A stretch of DNA of 64,000 bases from Naumovozyma dairenensis CBS 421 (GCF_000227115.2 NC_016484.1:1074464-1138463); one strand, 5' to 3'. Positions 9,149-18,301 are shown, counted from the stretch's first letter. Numbers and translations are program-made. Notes: a model not told the origin generated them from the letters alone.

Positions 9149-9559
9149 TTATAATGCTTCTACCATTTTTTGTAATTCACCAGATTTGTAAATCTTTTGT
9201 ACTTCACTGTTACCACCAATGAATTCACCATTAATATAAACGTGAGGGACAGTCTTTTGACCATTAATAGCTAATAAAGCTTGTTGAATTTCTTGACCAT
9301 TATCCATCAAATCCAAGTCAAGTACCAAAGCCTTCGATTTTGGAACATTGATTTCTTCAAAAATTGTATGCTTGGCAGCTTTACAATATGGACAATATGA
9401 TTTAGCGAAAATAATGACTTTATTTTCTTTGATTAATTTTTGAACGTATTCGACAGTTTGTTGGGAGACCATTTTGTTTGTATTTTGTTTTCTACTTAGA
9501 TAGAGTACTAGTATGAAAATGAAAGGTAATAAAGATTTAATTGATTCAGGAATTTCCAT
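9149..9559 (-). CDS. GRX2: Dithiol glutaredoxin Grx2-like, with two potential start codons
   Basis: A 136-residue protein with the canonical CPYC active site (AKSYCPYCKAAKH) and the GSH-binding KTVPHVYINGEFIGGN segment. It is a thiol-disulfide oxidoreductase reduced by glutathione. The first ATG (9559) gives a 29-residue leader with a hydrophobic core (LLPFIFILVLYL) followed by basic residues. A second in-frame ATG at 9472 starts at MVSQQTVEYV, just where the paralogue next door starts. S. cerevisiae GRX2 has the same arrangement: the long form goes to mitochondria and the short form to the cytosol. Dual localisation by alternative initiation is therefore likely here. It is divergent from EMI1, as GRX2 and EMI1 are on chromosome IV. 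Confidence 0.92.
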   Translation of the reverse strand: MEIPESIKSLLPFIFILVLYLSRKQNTNKMVSQQTVEYVQKLIKENKVIIFAKSYCPYCKAAKHTIFEEINVPKSKALVLDLDLMDNGQEIQQALLAINGQKTVPHVYINGEFIGGNSEVQKIYKSGELQKMVEAL

Positions 9560-9975
9560 TATTTTTTAAAAAGTTAGAATTGATGGACAGTTATATACAC
9601 TTTGCAAAACAAGATCTTTCGAAAGAACTATTTAAGTAAGATTATAAAGGAATGAATGGTCAACTCCTTACTTGCTTAGTCATTTCCTTGCTGTGCCAAT
9701 TAATTTGCTTTGTGAAATTTTTCACACCTTCGGGAATTCGTGGGTCTTTTCACGTGCCGTCCTTATCTAAGGACACCTCTTCCATAGTGTAGGGCTGTCT
9801 GGAACGCCCCCCCTTTTACTAATGGATCGATTTGATGATTAGTAAACGATTTGATTCTCAGCTGATTGATTAATAAGTATAATATCGATTTGATATGAGT
9901 AACAAGAACAACTTGACACAACTCATAGTGGAAAACTGATCTCGGAGAGAAGCTATAACATTTTGGGTTTGTACA
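9560..9975. other. Divergent promoter region, glutaredoxin-EMI1
   Basis: A 416-base divergent intergenic region. It contains a CACGTG E-box inside TTCACGTGCCG near 9750 and a C8 tract near 9807. It is a shared promoter region; no other element can be supported. Confidence 0.45.
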
Positions 9976-10254
9976 ATGTTATCCGAGTATCCATGTACCA
10001 TGAGCTGCATGGAAGCTTTTGATCAATTAGTTGCTTGTTATTCAGTTGGAGGTCAATTTAGAAGTTATTATAGATATGGTGAGTTTAATCCTTGTCAAAA
10101 GCAATTATCTAAATTCAAATTTTGCCTGGGGAACTCAAAGAATCCTATCAAAGTTCAAGAATGGTATAAAGAACAAGCTGAATATAATTCCAAATTTAGA
10201 GGAAGTTCTAATGCCATTTGGAATGAACGTGAGCCAGCAACAAATGTTGAATAG
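9976..10254 (+). CDS. EMI1: Emi1-like twin CX9C protein
   Basis: A 92-residue protein of the DUF3128 family, corresponding to Emi1 (YDR512C), which in S. cerevisiae is needed for induction of the meiotic regulator IME1 and affects mitochondrial function. Two CX9C pairs are visible: C11/C21 and C40/C50, typical of small proteins oxidised in the mitochondrial intermembrane space; localisation here is inference. It is much shorter than S. cerevisiae Emi1 (187 residues) but covers the conserved core. It lies between the GRX and SDH7 genes, the same neighbours as on chromosome IV. A Puf3-type motif lies 30 bases after the stop. Confidence 0.9.
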   Translation: MLSEYPCTMSCMEAFDQLVACYSVGGQFRSYYRYGEFNPCQKQLSKFKFCLGNSKNPIKVQEWYKEQAEYNSKFRGSSNAIWNEREPATNVE

Positions 10255-10284
10255 AACTGCACCATAATCAAAAAAACAGCAATA

Positions 10285-10292
10285 TGTACATA
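10285..10292 (+). promoter_or_regulatory. Puf3-type 3'UTR motif of EMI1
   Basis: TGTACATA fits the Puf3 recognition consensus TGTANATA and lies on the coding strand 30 bases past the EMI1 stop. Puf3 binds 3'UTRs of nuclear mRNAs for mitochondrial proteins. One 8-mer match in AT-rich DNA is weak evidence by itself. Confidence 0.35.
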
Positions 10293-10473
10293 CTTCTTTT
10301 ATTTATATAACTAATATTCTATGATATATTCCGACACACAGCTACAGTAGTAGTTTTTTTTTTAAAAAAGAATATGAATGATTTTTTTACCATTATTATT
10401 TACAGGTATTTATGAGAGTCTGCCAGAAGTATAAACACTTTCAAGTTCCGAATCTAATTAGGTTTTTTTGGTT

Positions 10474-10962
10474 TCACTTAGAATCTTTAGTACTATCACC
10501 TACTTTCATAGCATCTTCGACAGTGGTAGTAGTCCCTTTTTCGGTTGTTTCTGTATCCAGATCATCAGTACTATTTTTATATAATTTTTCAGCTTCTTTC
10601 ATCAATTCGTAAAGTTGTACTACTTGATCATCAGACATTTTTTCCAAAGTCGATCTACTCAAGGCATTTTCCTTCCAATTTCCATGAGTGATCATAGTCA
10701 AATAATCTTGCCAACTTGTAAGAAAACCAACAATATGTAACGGATTATCAATATCTTTATGTAATTTAAATTCATTCTTCACGTATTGATCCCCCATTTC
10801 TCTTTGTAATGTGGGCAGTTCTCGATGCTGTCTTAATATTTTCCTATATAATGATAATGGTGGTAATAATGGTGTCTTTCGTATGGAATGTGTAGCTAAA
10901 TTTCGTATCATTGAAAATGGTTTTACTCTGTTGATATAAATACTCTGCATCATCTTTTGCAT
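10474..10962 (-). CDS. SDH7: Succinate dehydrogenase assembly factor Sdh7/Acn9 (SDHAF3)
   Basis: A 162-residue LYR-family protein (LYR at residues 38-40, within [13 protein letters not shown]) homologous to Acn9/Sdh7 (YDR511W, 133 residues), which helps load or protect the iron-sulfur subunit Sdh2 in the mitochondrial matrix. The N-terminal 28 residues are basic and lack acids, as expected for a presequence. The conserved core [20 protein letters not shown] and LTSWQDYL is present. The C-terminus has a short acidic and Thr-rich extension. It is convergent with EMI1 and next to GLK1. Several Met codons lie at the start (residues 1, 4 and 5); the first is taken. Confidence 0.92.
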   Translation of the reverse strand: MQKMMQSIYINRVKPFSMIRNLATHSIRKTPLLPPLSLYRKILRQHRELPTLQREMGDQYVKNEFKLHKDIDNPLHIVGFLTSWQDYLTMITHGNWKENALSRSTLEKMSDDQVVQLYELMKEAEKLYKNSTDDLDTETTEKGTTTTVEDAMKVGDSTKDSK

Positions 10963-11452
10963 TTTGAGTCCCCGTTAGCTAGATGATAATACTCTCTTAT
11001 TAGTCCCTCTGTTCCCTCGTACTTAAATGCTCTCTCTTCCTGTTTTTGTTCTTCTTCTTTATATTAAGGGATCCTTTAAAAGTCTTTAAAGTGCACGTGC
11101 CTATCAGTGGCCTGTTTTTTGAATTATCATAGTATAAATCGTCGTGGTATAAAGACTACAAACACAAGACTTTGAGAATATATAGAGTGAGTGTATGCAA
11201 AATCTAATAATATTTAATATAGTTTTTGTTTTGTTTTTCTAGTTTTCATAGTTTATCGTTAAATACAAAGTGATATTACGTAATTGTTTTAGTTCTATAT
11301 CTCATAGCGTTAAGAAGTAGAATCCATTGATATATGAGAACTACGGGCTTTGAGGAAGAAGATGTGTTTTTTCCGTTAAAGTGAATACAATACAGTCCAT
11401 GACTGTTCTTATTTTCTTATTATCGTTCAGTTTGGTGTTTGGTGTTCTGACT
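10963..11452. other. Intergenic region at a gene-order breakpoint
   Basis: 490 bases between SDH7 and GLK1 with no gene on either strand. SDH7 and GLK1/EMI2 are not neighbours in S. cerevisiae, so this interval marks one end of the inverted SRO9-SDH7 block. No repeat or tRNA is visible at the junction. Confidence 0.5.
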
Positions 11453-12958
11453 TTATGCAGTAGATGCAACAAGAGCACAAAGAGCGGCACCTGTAGTGGA
11501 TCCATCTTTAGATAATTTCAAATGAGTCTTACGTTCACCATCAGTACCGATTGGACTCAATGCTAAAGCATGTCTTAACATTGATCTATAACCTGGATAA
11601 TATTCAATTAAATAACCATCAGCACCAATTTCTACTTCACCATGATATCTTTGATGTAAAGATCCAGTCTTAATTAAAATGGCAGCAATTGGAGCAGCTG
11701 CTAAATATGCAGATCTTCTTGAAATAACACGAACTAATCTTTGAATATTTTTACGTTCATTTAAAGAGGTCGGTAGTCTTAAACTTTGTAAGAATGATAA
11801 TTCAGTTTCTCTTAAATTTGAAGAATCATCAATTTCAATTCTTGAAAGAACTTCAGTAGATAATTGGAATGGAGTCTTTAAACGATGAGGTAATTGATCA
11901 TGAGTACGATATTGAGTTAAAATTAAATTACGAGAATGTAAATCAACCAAGACATTTCTTAAAATCTCACCCAAGAACATACCAGAGACACGTTTTTCGA
12001 AAAGATGGAACCCTGGATTAGATGATAGTTTTTGATCAATATCAATATCATATTTTGTAGTTGGTAAGACTTTACATTCATTATCGAATGACCCCCATTC
12101 AGTATTAATAACCATATGAGTCTTACCCTCGGAAAGTAATTTATTTCTTGTATCTTCAGGTAATTTCTTAATATTTTCAATCTTTTCCATGTAACATCCA
12201 TTAGTACCAGTACCAAAGATACAACCAATGACAGGTTCAGAGATTTCACCTGTCATAGTTTCATGATCACCAGTTTGATAACAATGTGTTAAGAATGTAC
12301 CTACAGTATCATTAGTTAAAGCCACAATTCTAATCATATCCATTCCATGATCATCCAATTGTTGTTGGAATAATTCTACAACATCCTTACCTATAGTATC
12401 TTTAATCTTAAACACTTTAGTCCATCTAATTAAAGTACCATGACTCAAAGATTTTTGATCCACAGGGTATGAGAAAGTGAACCCCATTTTCAAAGATTCT
12501 TGATTTGGTTTCCCTGCATTAGCGAATACCTCTGGATGAAATTTCTTAATGAAAGCTCTAGTTCTTCTTGCCAAAAAACTAAATAATTCTTCACTAGTAA
12601 CATTATCATCATCTAACAATTCTTCAGGAATCTTAGATTTCAATTGTTCAATAGTGAAAGTATGATCCCCATTCAATTTCACTGAACAAACTCTAAAATG
12701 AGATCCACCTAAATCAGCAGCCATAAGGATACCTTGTTCTAAACCGTTAGGTTTACCAGTCACGTAAGTGGGGATCATTGGTAACCCACGAGAATTATCC
12801 TTGGATAAATCCGGGTTTAGACCCTTTTCCATTGCTTCGATAAAATGGGCTGTTAATTGGTCTAATTTTTCAGGACCAATTTCAAATTGAGTGACGATTT
12901 TGTCAACTTCTGCAGTTAATAATTTTTCAGTTTCTTTATGTAAGTTTTCAAAGGACAT
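11453..12958 (-). CDS. GLK1: Glucokinase (Glk1/Emi2)
   Basis: A 501-residue cytosolic hexokinase-family enzyme that phosphorylates glucose with ATP. Length and sequence fit Glk1 (YCL040W, 500 residues) and its ohnolog Emi2 (YDR516C). Recognisable are the phosphate loop DLGGSHFRVCSV, the sugar-binding region FTFSYPVDQ, the catalytic Asp in ALTNDTVGT, GCIFGTGTNGCY, EWGSFD and a C-terminal SKDGSTTGAALCALVAS. The phosphate loop reads GGSH where S. cerevisiae Glk1 has GGTN, a conservative change. The start is ATG 12958 (MSFENLHKETEKL), which matches Glk1 (MSFDDLHK). The neighbour is GRH1 beyond a tRNA gene, as for EMI2-GRH1 on chromosome IV, so this may be the Emi2 copy by position. Confidence 0.95.
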   Translation of the reverse strand: MSFENLHKETEKLLTAEVDKIVTQFEIGPEKLDQLTAHFIEAMEKGLNPDLSKDNSRGLPMIPTYVTGKPNGLEQGILMAADLGGSHFRVCSVKLNGDHTFTIEQLKSKIPEELLDDDNVTSEELFSFLARRTRAFIKKFHPEVFANAGKPNQESLKMGFTFSYPVDQKSLSHGTLIRWTKVFKIKDTIGKDVVELFQQQLDDHGMDMIRIVALTNDTVGTFLTHCYQTGDHETMTGEISEPVIGCIFGTGTNGCYMEKIENIKKLPEDTRNKLLSEGKTHMVINTEWGSFDNECKVLPTTKYDIDIDQKLSSNPGFHLFEKRVSGMFLGEILRNVLVDLHSRNLILTQYRTHDQLPHRLKTPFQLSTEVLSRIEIDDSSNLRETELSFLQSLRLPTSLNERKNIQRLVRVISRRSAYLAAAPIAAILIKTGSLHQRYHGEVEIGADGYLIEYYPGYRSMLRHALALSPIGTDGERKTHLKLSKDGSTTGAALCALVASTA

Positions 12959-13373
12959 TGTGTATGTACGTGTGTGTGTTGTTTCGATGGTTATCTTGTA
13001 AAGTAAGAATACCAATTGAGATGTATACAAAATTTAGTAGGTATATCAAAGAGTTGTTTTTGCTTAGAAAGAGGATCTCTTGTTGGTATAAGGAAAAGTG
13101 AAAAAGTCACCAGTGATTAAGTATTTATAGTGGTAGTTACTGGCTTAACGCCCAAGAAGTGGTCTATTGTTACTGAAAATAATGTCGATCTTGAAAATGT
13201 AACCCTCCTTGGTGGGAAAAAAAAGGGGGGGGGAGAGAAGGGAATGGGAGATTCTTCCACGACTCGCGCCAAGGGGGGGGGGGGGGATTCCAGTGTGCGA
13301 GAGAGAGAGCAAACAAAGTAACGGAACGGAAGGCGACTGAACTGAGTCTACGAGTGGGAATCCAGACGGACGT

Positions 13374-13418
13374 GAACTGAATTGAACTGAGCTGAGCTGA
13401 GCTGAGCTGAACTGAACT
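13374..13418. repeat. Pentamer tandem repeat (GARCT)n
   Basis: Nine consecutive 5-base units alternating GAACT, GAATT and GAGCT. Imperfect minisatellite upstream of GLK1. Confidence 0.9.
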
Positions 13419-13693
13419 TGTGACAAAAGGGAAGGTGGACTTCCTCGAGGACATGGTCGGTCGTTTCCTTAAGGGGAGGCCGCCCAACTTCCAACGGTCA
13501 CAATTCTCGTCTCTCTCTCTCGGCGGTGCTTTTACCCCGCATTTTATTACCTAATACAAACGGCCATGGTGGTGTGGTGTGTGGGCTGTCTACAACAGTA
13601 TGGGTTCCACTCGACATCTCCCGGGTTGTATTTGCCCGTCGATTTTCTAGGGAGAACACAGGGTAATACCAATGTTCATGTCCTCGATGGATA

Positions 13694-13699
13694 TCTGTC

Positions 13700-13739
<40 letters not shown>

Positions 13740-13749
13740 ATCCTGTCAG
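13694..13749. repeat. Octamer tandem repeat (TCTGTCAT)n
   Basis: Six exact TCTGTCAT units followed by one degenerate unit (TCCTGTCA). A unit of 8 is not a multiple of 3, so repeat-derived open frames here are not coding. Confidence 0.95.
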
Positions 13750-14450
13750 AATCCGTCACAATTCAATCCTCAAGAACCTACGTATAGATATTTTATTTAG
13801 TAAGAGCCTTAATAGGTTACATGAGAGTACACTATAAATGCGAGATCTTGGTTTTACGTTATTACCGATATTTCGAAAAGTGCTCCAGTACGAACCATTG
13901 TCAGATGGTGCCACTATTGGCTGCATCATTGAAATGCATGAAATATTAAAGGTTATCAGACCCTTTCATAGAATAATATTTCAGAACAAAAAAAATATAT
14001 GGTTCAAAAGACATCTACTAACTATTCTACCTGTAAAATAATAAAAATCACATGCCAAATATTAAATATGCTTTCCAAAATAAAAAAAGTAACTGCACTG
14101 AGGCAACGGTTTTTAGTTATAGTGAGAATACAATACTCCTCTCAATCCTTGATGAATTTACTAGAGTTGCTTGGGCGTACACGTGATCAAAATCCCAATT
14201 CATTACTATTACGAGTACTTTCTTTACGCAAGTCGTAAAATATATTAACCTTTTCAAGCACAGAAACTTTTGGAGGAAGGTTCATTACTTCATGGTTGGT
14301 ATATTACAAGGTTACACTGTCATTCAAACCCTACTTTGAAGGTATATTGCAAACCTTAGTATCATAGAATTCAAAAATAAATGGAAATAAACAGAAAAGT
14401 TTTCTGCCGTTCAAGTTAGTCTAAGAATGATAACTTCCTCTAATTAACAA

Positions 14451-14541
14451 GGGCGTGTGGTCTAGTGGTATGATACCCGCTTTGGGAGGTTTAATTCTCA
14501 AAATATGCGGGTGGCCCGGGGTTCAATTCCCCGCTCGCCCC
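14451..14541 (+). tRNA. tRNA-Pro (UGG), with intron
   Basis: The exons read like the S. cerevisiae tP(UGG) gene: acceptor GGGCGTG, D arm GGTCTAGTGGTATGAT (A box), anticodon loop TTTGGG with anticodon TGG at 14483-14485, and T arm GGGGTTCAATTCCCC (B box). A 19-base intron (14487-14505) follows position 37, as in yeast tP(UGG); the anticodon stem CCCGC pairs with GCGGG across it. CCA is not encoded. A T5 run follows. Confidence 0.97.
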
Positions 14542-14551
14542 AATATTATTA

Positions 14552-14556
14552 TTTTT
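14552..14556 (+). terminator. RNA polymerase III terminator of tRNA-Pro
   Basis: A run of five T on the non-template strand, 11 bases after the tRNA end, the expected Pol III stop signal. Confidence 0.75.
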
Positions 14557-14765
14557 AACCATAGGGCTAACAAGTCACGTGATTGAAATATTTGTTGAGA
14601 CCTTTGGAAAGTAAAAATAATACGTATGGGAACTTTTATAGTTTGAAGATTACTGAAACTTAGCTGGTTAAGAACAAGTAATTTCGGTAGGTATCGAGAG
14701 GTTTTTGTTCTTATTTACATATTTAACTTAGTCACTTTTTATTGAGCCAACCAAGATTGTCAAAG

Positions 14766-16103
14766 ATGTTTAGAATTGCAAAGAACTTGGTAAAAACATT
14801 TGAAGATACCCTTTCTTCATCATCCGATTCAAATGAATTGAATGCATTTTTCCAATCAATCCCGCCAAATTTTCTTGTAAATCAAATATATCCTCAAAAC
14901 GATTCCACCTCTTCTTTAAACCCAAATGAAACAGTGTCAGGCCTACGAATTGTTTGGGTAGATGAAACACAACTTCAATTCCAATCATTCTTCGATTATA
15001 TCGTCGGTATAAATGATGATCCTTTACCTTTGATGCAAAATCAACATGGTTTCTTGTATCCGGACTATAATCAAATGTATAACATCTTAAACACAATTAT
15101 TACAAATACTCCAAATAACACTAGTGCAATGATTAAATTTAATGTATGGTCCGCTAAAGGTGGGACTTTCAGAGACGAATATGTTACTTTGTTACCAAGA
15201 GATGAATCTCAATTAGATGACATATCGTTGACTAACAATGGTTCCAGCCCTGCAAATGGCAATTATTCTATACCAGCTTTTCAAAGTTTAGGTATTAAAG
15301 TTCAATGGACTCCCTTACTTGCATCCACTTTCACATATCATATTCTTCAATTAAATATACCACAGGGGCCTGCTCAAGTTGGTGGATTAATCCCAGATGA
15401 AGACTATATCATTGGTTGTCAAGATGGGTTATTAGCCACTGGTGGTGAAACCCTATTGCAAGATATCGTTAGATCGAGAGCTAACCAGGAATTGATATTG
15501 TATGTCTATAATAAAGTTTCTGATTGTGTGAGACCAATTACTGTTTCCATCGGTGCAAATGGTAGATTAGGTTGTAACGTAGGTTATGGACTCCTTCATA
15601 GAATACCTACGGTTAGAACGGGTAAACCTTCTATGGTATCACAAAAGCAACAACAACATATTCAACCATTTTCAGAATCATTGTCTTCAGGAAGTTATGG
15701 TTCTGCAGATCTATCTAATGGTCTTCCAACGTCTGCGCCAGAAGGTTCATTTGTTCCACAGGAGGCAGCTGGGGCACCAGTCACTTTACCGATTAGTACT
15801 GGAGGAGCATCACTACCACCACCTACAATGAGAAAGAAGAAACCTGTGCATCCAAATATGAATGCTATGAACATGTCTGACTATTTTAACGAAGGTAAAG
15901 ATGAAGCTGCATCTGTTGGAAGTTCTGCACTAGTCTCTCCAACTCCTCCTCCGATCATACACAAATCAAACAAACCAGAGACACCAGAGACACCAGATAC
16001 ACCAGATACAAACGAGGGAGATATAAATGACGAGAAAGAAAACGAAGAATCTGTTGAACAACAACAAGAGGAAGAACAAGGACAAGAACAAAAAGAAAGT
16101 TAA
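14766..16103 (+). CDS. GRH1: GRASP65 homologue Grh1
   Basis: A 445-residue early Golgi/COPII-associated peripheral protein with a role in ER-Golgi tethering and unconventional secretion. Two tandem GRASP PDZ-like domains fill the first 300 residues; GLRIVWVDE, FFDYIVGINDDPLP, SAKGGTFRDEY and GLIPDEDYIIGCQDG are highly conserved. The start ATG 14766 gives MFRIAKNLVKTFE as in S. cerevisiae, where the Met-Phe N-terminus is acetylated by NatC and helps membrane binding. The C-terminal 140 residues are Pro, Ser, Gln and Glu-rich, with a short ETPETPDTPDT repeat, and are longer than in S. cerevisiae (372 residues in total). It lies downstream of tRNA-Pro and upstream of the EUG1-like gene. Confidence 0.95.
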   Translation: MFRIAKNLVKTFEDTLSSSSDSNELNAFFQSIPPNFLVNQIYPQNDSTSSLNPNETVSGLRIVWVDETQLQFQSFFDYIVGINDDPLPLMQNQHGFLYPDYNQMYNILNTIITNTPNNTSAMIKFNVWSAKGGTFRDEYVTLLPRDESQLDDISLTNNGSSPANGNYSIPAFQSLGIKVQWTPLLASTFTYHILQLNIPQGPAQVGGLIPDEDYIIGCQDGLLATGGETLLQDIVRSRANQELILYVYNKVSDCVRPITVSIGANGRLGCNVGYGLLHRIPTVRTGKPSMVSQKQQQHIQPFSESLSSGSYGSADLSNGLPTSAPEGSFVPQEAAGAPVTLPISTGGASLPPPTMRKKKPVHPNMNAMNMSDYFNEGKDEAASVGSSALVSPTPPPIIHKSNKPETPETPDTPDTNEGDINDEKENEESVEQQQEEEQGQEQKES

Positions 16104-16444
16104 GTAATATTTTTTATTATCAAATATCATTTGTACTTTATAACAGGATACATAGTTCAATTTAACTTAGTTTTTATTGACAGCTTATTTATCCAGTCCT
16201 TAAATGTATTTCCAACAAGAACCCATTGATTGCGTAAACGAATATTTTCGTATTATTCTGGTTGACGCGTCGCTGAAAAGTTGCAACGTTTTTTATGAAA
16301 TCTCTCATAATGAAATGAAATGGAATAGAGAACATTCTCGAGAATAGAAACTAAACTTAAGATCAAAACCAATCTACCAAGTCATTGATATAAGGAATAA
16401 TCATTAAATTTTCTAGCCCGCTATTACTCTGAAATCAGGTAATA
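16104..16444. other. Promoter region of the EUG1-like gene
   Basis: No gene. It contains ACGCGT (16265-16270) and, 100 bases before the start, GAACATTCTCGAG at 16330-16342, which fits the alternating GAAnnTTCnnGAg pattern of a heat-shock element. I did not find a clear UPRE core. Confidence 0.4.
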
Positions 16445-18301
16445 ATGTTCTCGAAAAAATCTATCCTGCATGTTTTTGCAGCATCGTTGGCATTTATGTC
16501 AGCATCTGCAAATGGTCAAAGTTTCCTACCAGATGCAACTGTTTCAGATGATTCTGCAGTGATTAAACTATCTCATAAAAACTTCACAGCTTTCATTGCC
16601 ACTCACGATTTAGTCCTTACAGAATTCTACGCTCCATGGGATTATCATTCCAAATTATTAGTTAACGAATATCAAGGTGCTGCTGAAGGTTTACAAAGTC
16701 AAGGTTATTCCTCAGATGATATTGCTATCACTCAGTTGAATTGTAATGCTACTGAGGATGATGCTTTATTATGTACTCAATTAGAAGTTGCATTTTACCC
16801 CTCTTTGAAGATTTTCAAAAAACATAATGTTCTTAAGACTCCATTATATCAAGGTGATAGAACTGCTGAATCAATTATCCCATATATGATTGCCCAATCC
16901 GTATCTCCAGTCATTGTCATTGAAAAGGAAGAAGGTAGTGATGAACATTTACAACAATTATTACTGGAAGCAACAAAACCAGTAGTGATAAATTTCGGTT
17001 TCGATGTGGAAATGGATCAAGATGGTAACATTACAGATAACTCAATCAATGAATCCTTTAACCAAACCTTCTACAACACTGCTGCTCAATTGTCTGAACA
17101 ATATACATTCATTTCATATCCATCTGCTATTTCCTCTGGTTTAGTATTATATCCTCTCCCTGAAGTTAACGTGAGAGAAGAACCAAACCCCGAAAATGAA
17201 AATGAAATGTTACATATTGAAGACAAGAAAGTTCGTGATCCTCATATCTTCTCAGGCGATCAAGAAAGATTAGTCTCCGAAAGAGATGCCTTCACTCGTT
17301 GGTTAAAGGTTTCCTTATTACCTTATTTTGCTGATGTTAAGGCTCAAGATTTCGCTGGATATATGGATACTAAATTACCATTAGGTTATTTTTTCTATAG
17401 TACTCAAGAAGAATTTGAGGAATATAAAGATTTCTTTACTGAATTAGGTAAAAAATACCGTGGTGAAATTAATTTTGTCGGTCTTGATGTCGCTACATTC
17501 CGTGGTCATGTAAATATGCTTGGATTAAAGGAACAATTCCCATTGTTTGCAGTCCATAATATCACCAATAATATGAAATATGCTTTACCACAATTACCTG
17601 ATGAAGTCTTCCAATCGTTAACTGAACCATTGAAATTAGACACTCTTAGAATATCTCATTTAGTGGAAGATGTTGCTAATAAGAGAGCTGAACCAATTTC
17701 TAAATCAGATGAAATTCCATTATCACAAGATTCAAACGTTTACAAATTAGTCGGTAAGACACATGACAAGTTTGTATTTGATAAGTCAAAAGACGTATTA
17801 GTAAGATACTACGCCCCATGGTGTGCTCATAGTAAAAGATTGACACCAATCTATGAAGAATTGGCCGATATTTATTTCTCAGATAATGAAACTTGGGATA
17901 AATTATTAATTGCTGAAGTTGATGCAACTACTAATGATATCATCAGTTATCCAGTGGAAGGTTATCCAACCATTGTCTTATTCCCAGCTGGCGAAGAAAA
18001 GAATCCAATTTTATTTAAAGGCCCTAGAACCTTGGAACAGTTAATGGAATTTGTCAAAAATAATGGTACTTATCATATTGATGCGAAAGCCATTCAGGAA
18101 GCCAATTTGAACAATGACGGCGCCAACGCTAATGTAACTGAAGGAAATGTCGCACAAGAGAATATCGAAGAACAAGTTCAAAAAGTAGTTCATGAAAATG
18201 TTCAAGAGCAAGTTCAAGTTGAAGAAGTAGTTCAGGAAGAAGTTCATGAAGAAGTTGCACAAGACCCTGTACAAGAGGATGTCACTCACGATGAATTGTG
18301 A
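16445..18301 (+). CDS. EUG1: Protein disulfide isomerase family, Eug1-like, degenerate active sites
   Basis: A 618-residue ER-lumen protein with an N-terminal signal peptide (hydrophobic to about residue 22, ending near ASANG), thioredoxin domains a-b-b'-a', an acidic Glu/Gln/Val tail and the C-terminal ER retrieval signal HDEL. The PDI1 active sites are CGHC. Here the first is W65-D-Y-H-S69, without either cysteine, and the second is C460-A-H-S463, with only the first cysteine. S. cerevisiae Eug1 (YDR518W) has CXXS in both sites, so this gene is Eug1-like and one step more reduced. It probably acts mainly as a chaperone or one-cysteine isomerase. Position between GRH1 and FPR2 matches YDR517W-YDR518W-YDR519W. 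Whether a canonical PDI1 exists elsewhere in the genome cannot be seen. Confidence 0.93.
   Translation: MFSKKSILHVFAASLAFMSASANGQSFLPDATVSDDSAVIKLSHKNFTAFIATHDLVLTEFYAPWDYHSKLLVNEYQGAAEGLQSQGYSSDDIAITQLNCNATEDDALLCTQLEVAFYPSLKIFKKHNVLKTPLYQGDRTAESIIPYMIAQSVSPVIVIEKEEGSDEHLQQLLLEATKPVVINFGFDVEMDQDGNITDNSINESFNQTFYNTAAQLSEQYTFISYPSAISSGLVLYPLPEVNVREEPNPENENEMLHIEDKKVRDPHIFSGDQERLVSERDAFTRWLKVSLLPYFADVKAQDFAGYMDTKLPLGYFFYSTQEEFEEYKDFFTELGKKYRGEINFVGLDVATFRGHVNMLGLKEQFPLFAVHNITNNMKYALPQLPDEVFQSLTEPLKLDTLRISHLVEDVANKRAEPISKSDEIPLSQDSNVYKLVGKTHDKFVFDKSKDVLVRYYAPWCAHSKRLTPIYEELADIYFSDNETWDKLLIAEVDATTNDIISYPVEGYPTIVLFPAGEEKNPILFKGPRTLEQLMEFVKNNGTYHIDAKAIQEANLNNDGANANVTEGNVAQENIEEQVQKVVHENVQEQVQVEEVVQEEVHEEVAQDPVQEDVTHDEL

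Larger units (their letters stand above)
12959..14450. other. Long intergenic region with low-complexity tracts
   Basis: Almost 1.5 kb without a supported gene between GLK1 and tRNA-Pro. It holds G tracts (G9 at 13225-13233 and G14 at 13273-13286), two tandem repeats (listed separately) and a GC-richer stretch near 13440-13500 with AAGGGGAGG, a possible stress-response (AGGGG) element upstream of GLK1. Short open frames over 13130-14240 are repeat-driven and lack protein character. Confidence 0.55.

Noticed and set aside
13130..14238. Several 63-105-codon open frames upstream of GLK1
   Set aside because: Built from G tracts and 5- and 8-base tandem repeats; no protein character and strand-overlapping.
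14568..14590. CDEI-like GTCACGTGATTG after tRNA-Pro, considered as a centromere mark
   Set aside because: No CDEIII-like TTTCCGAAA within 200 bases; more likely a Cbf1 site in the GRH1 promoter.
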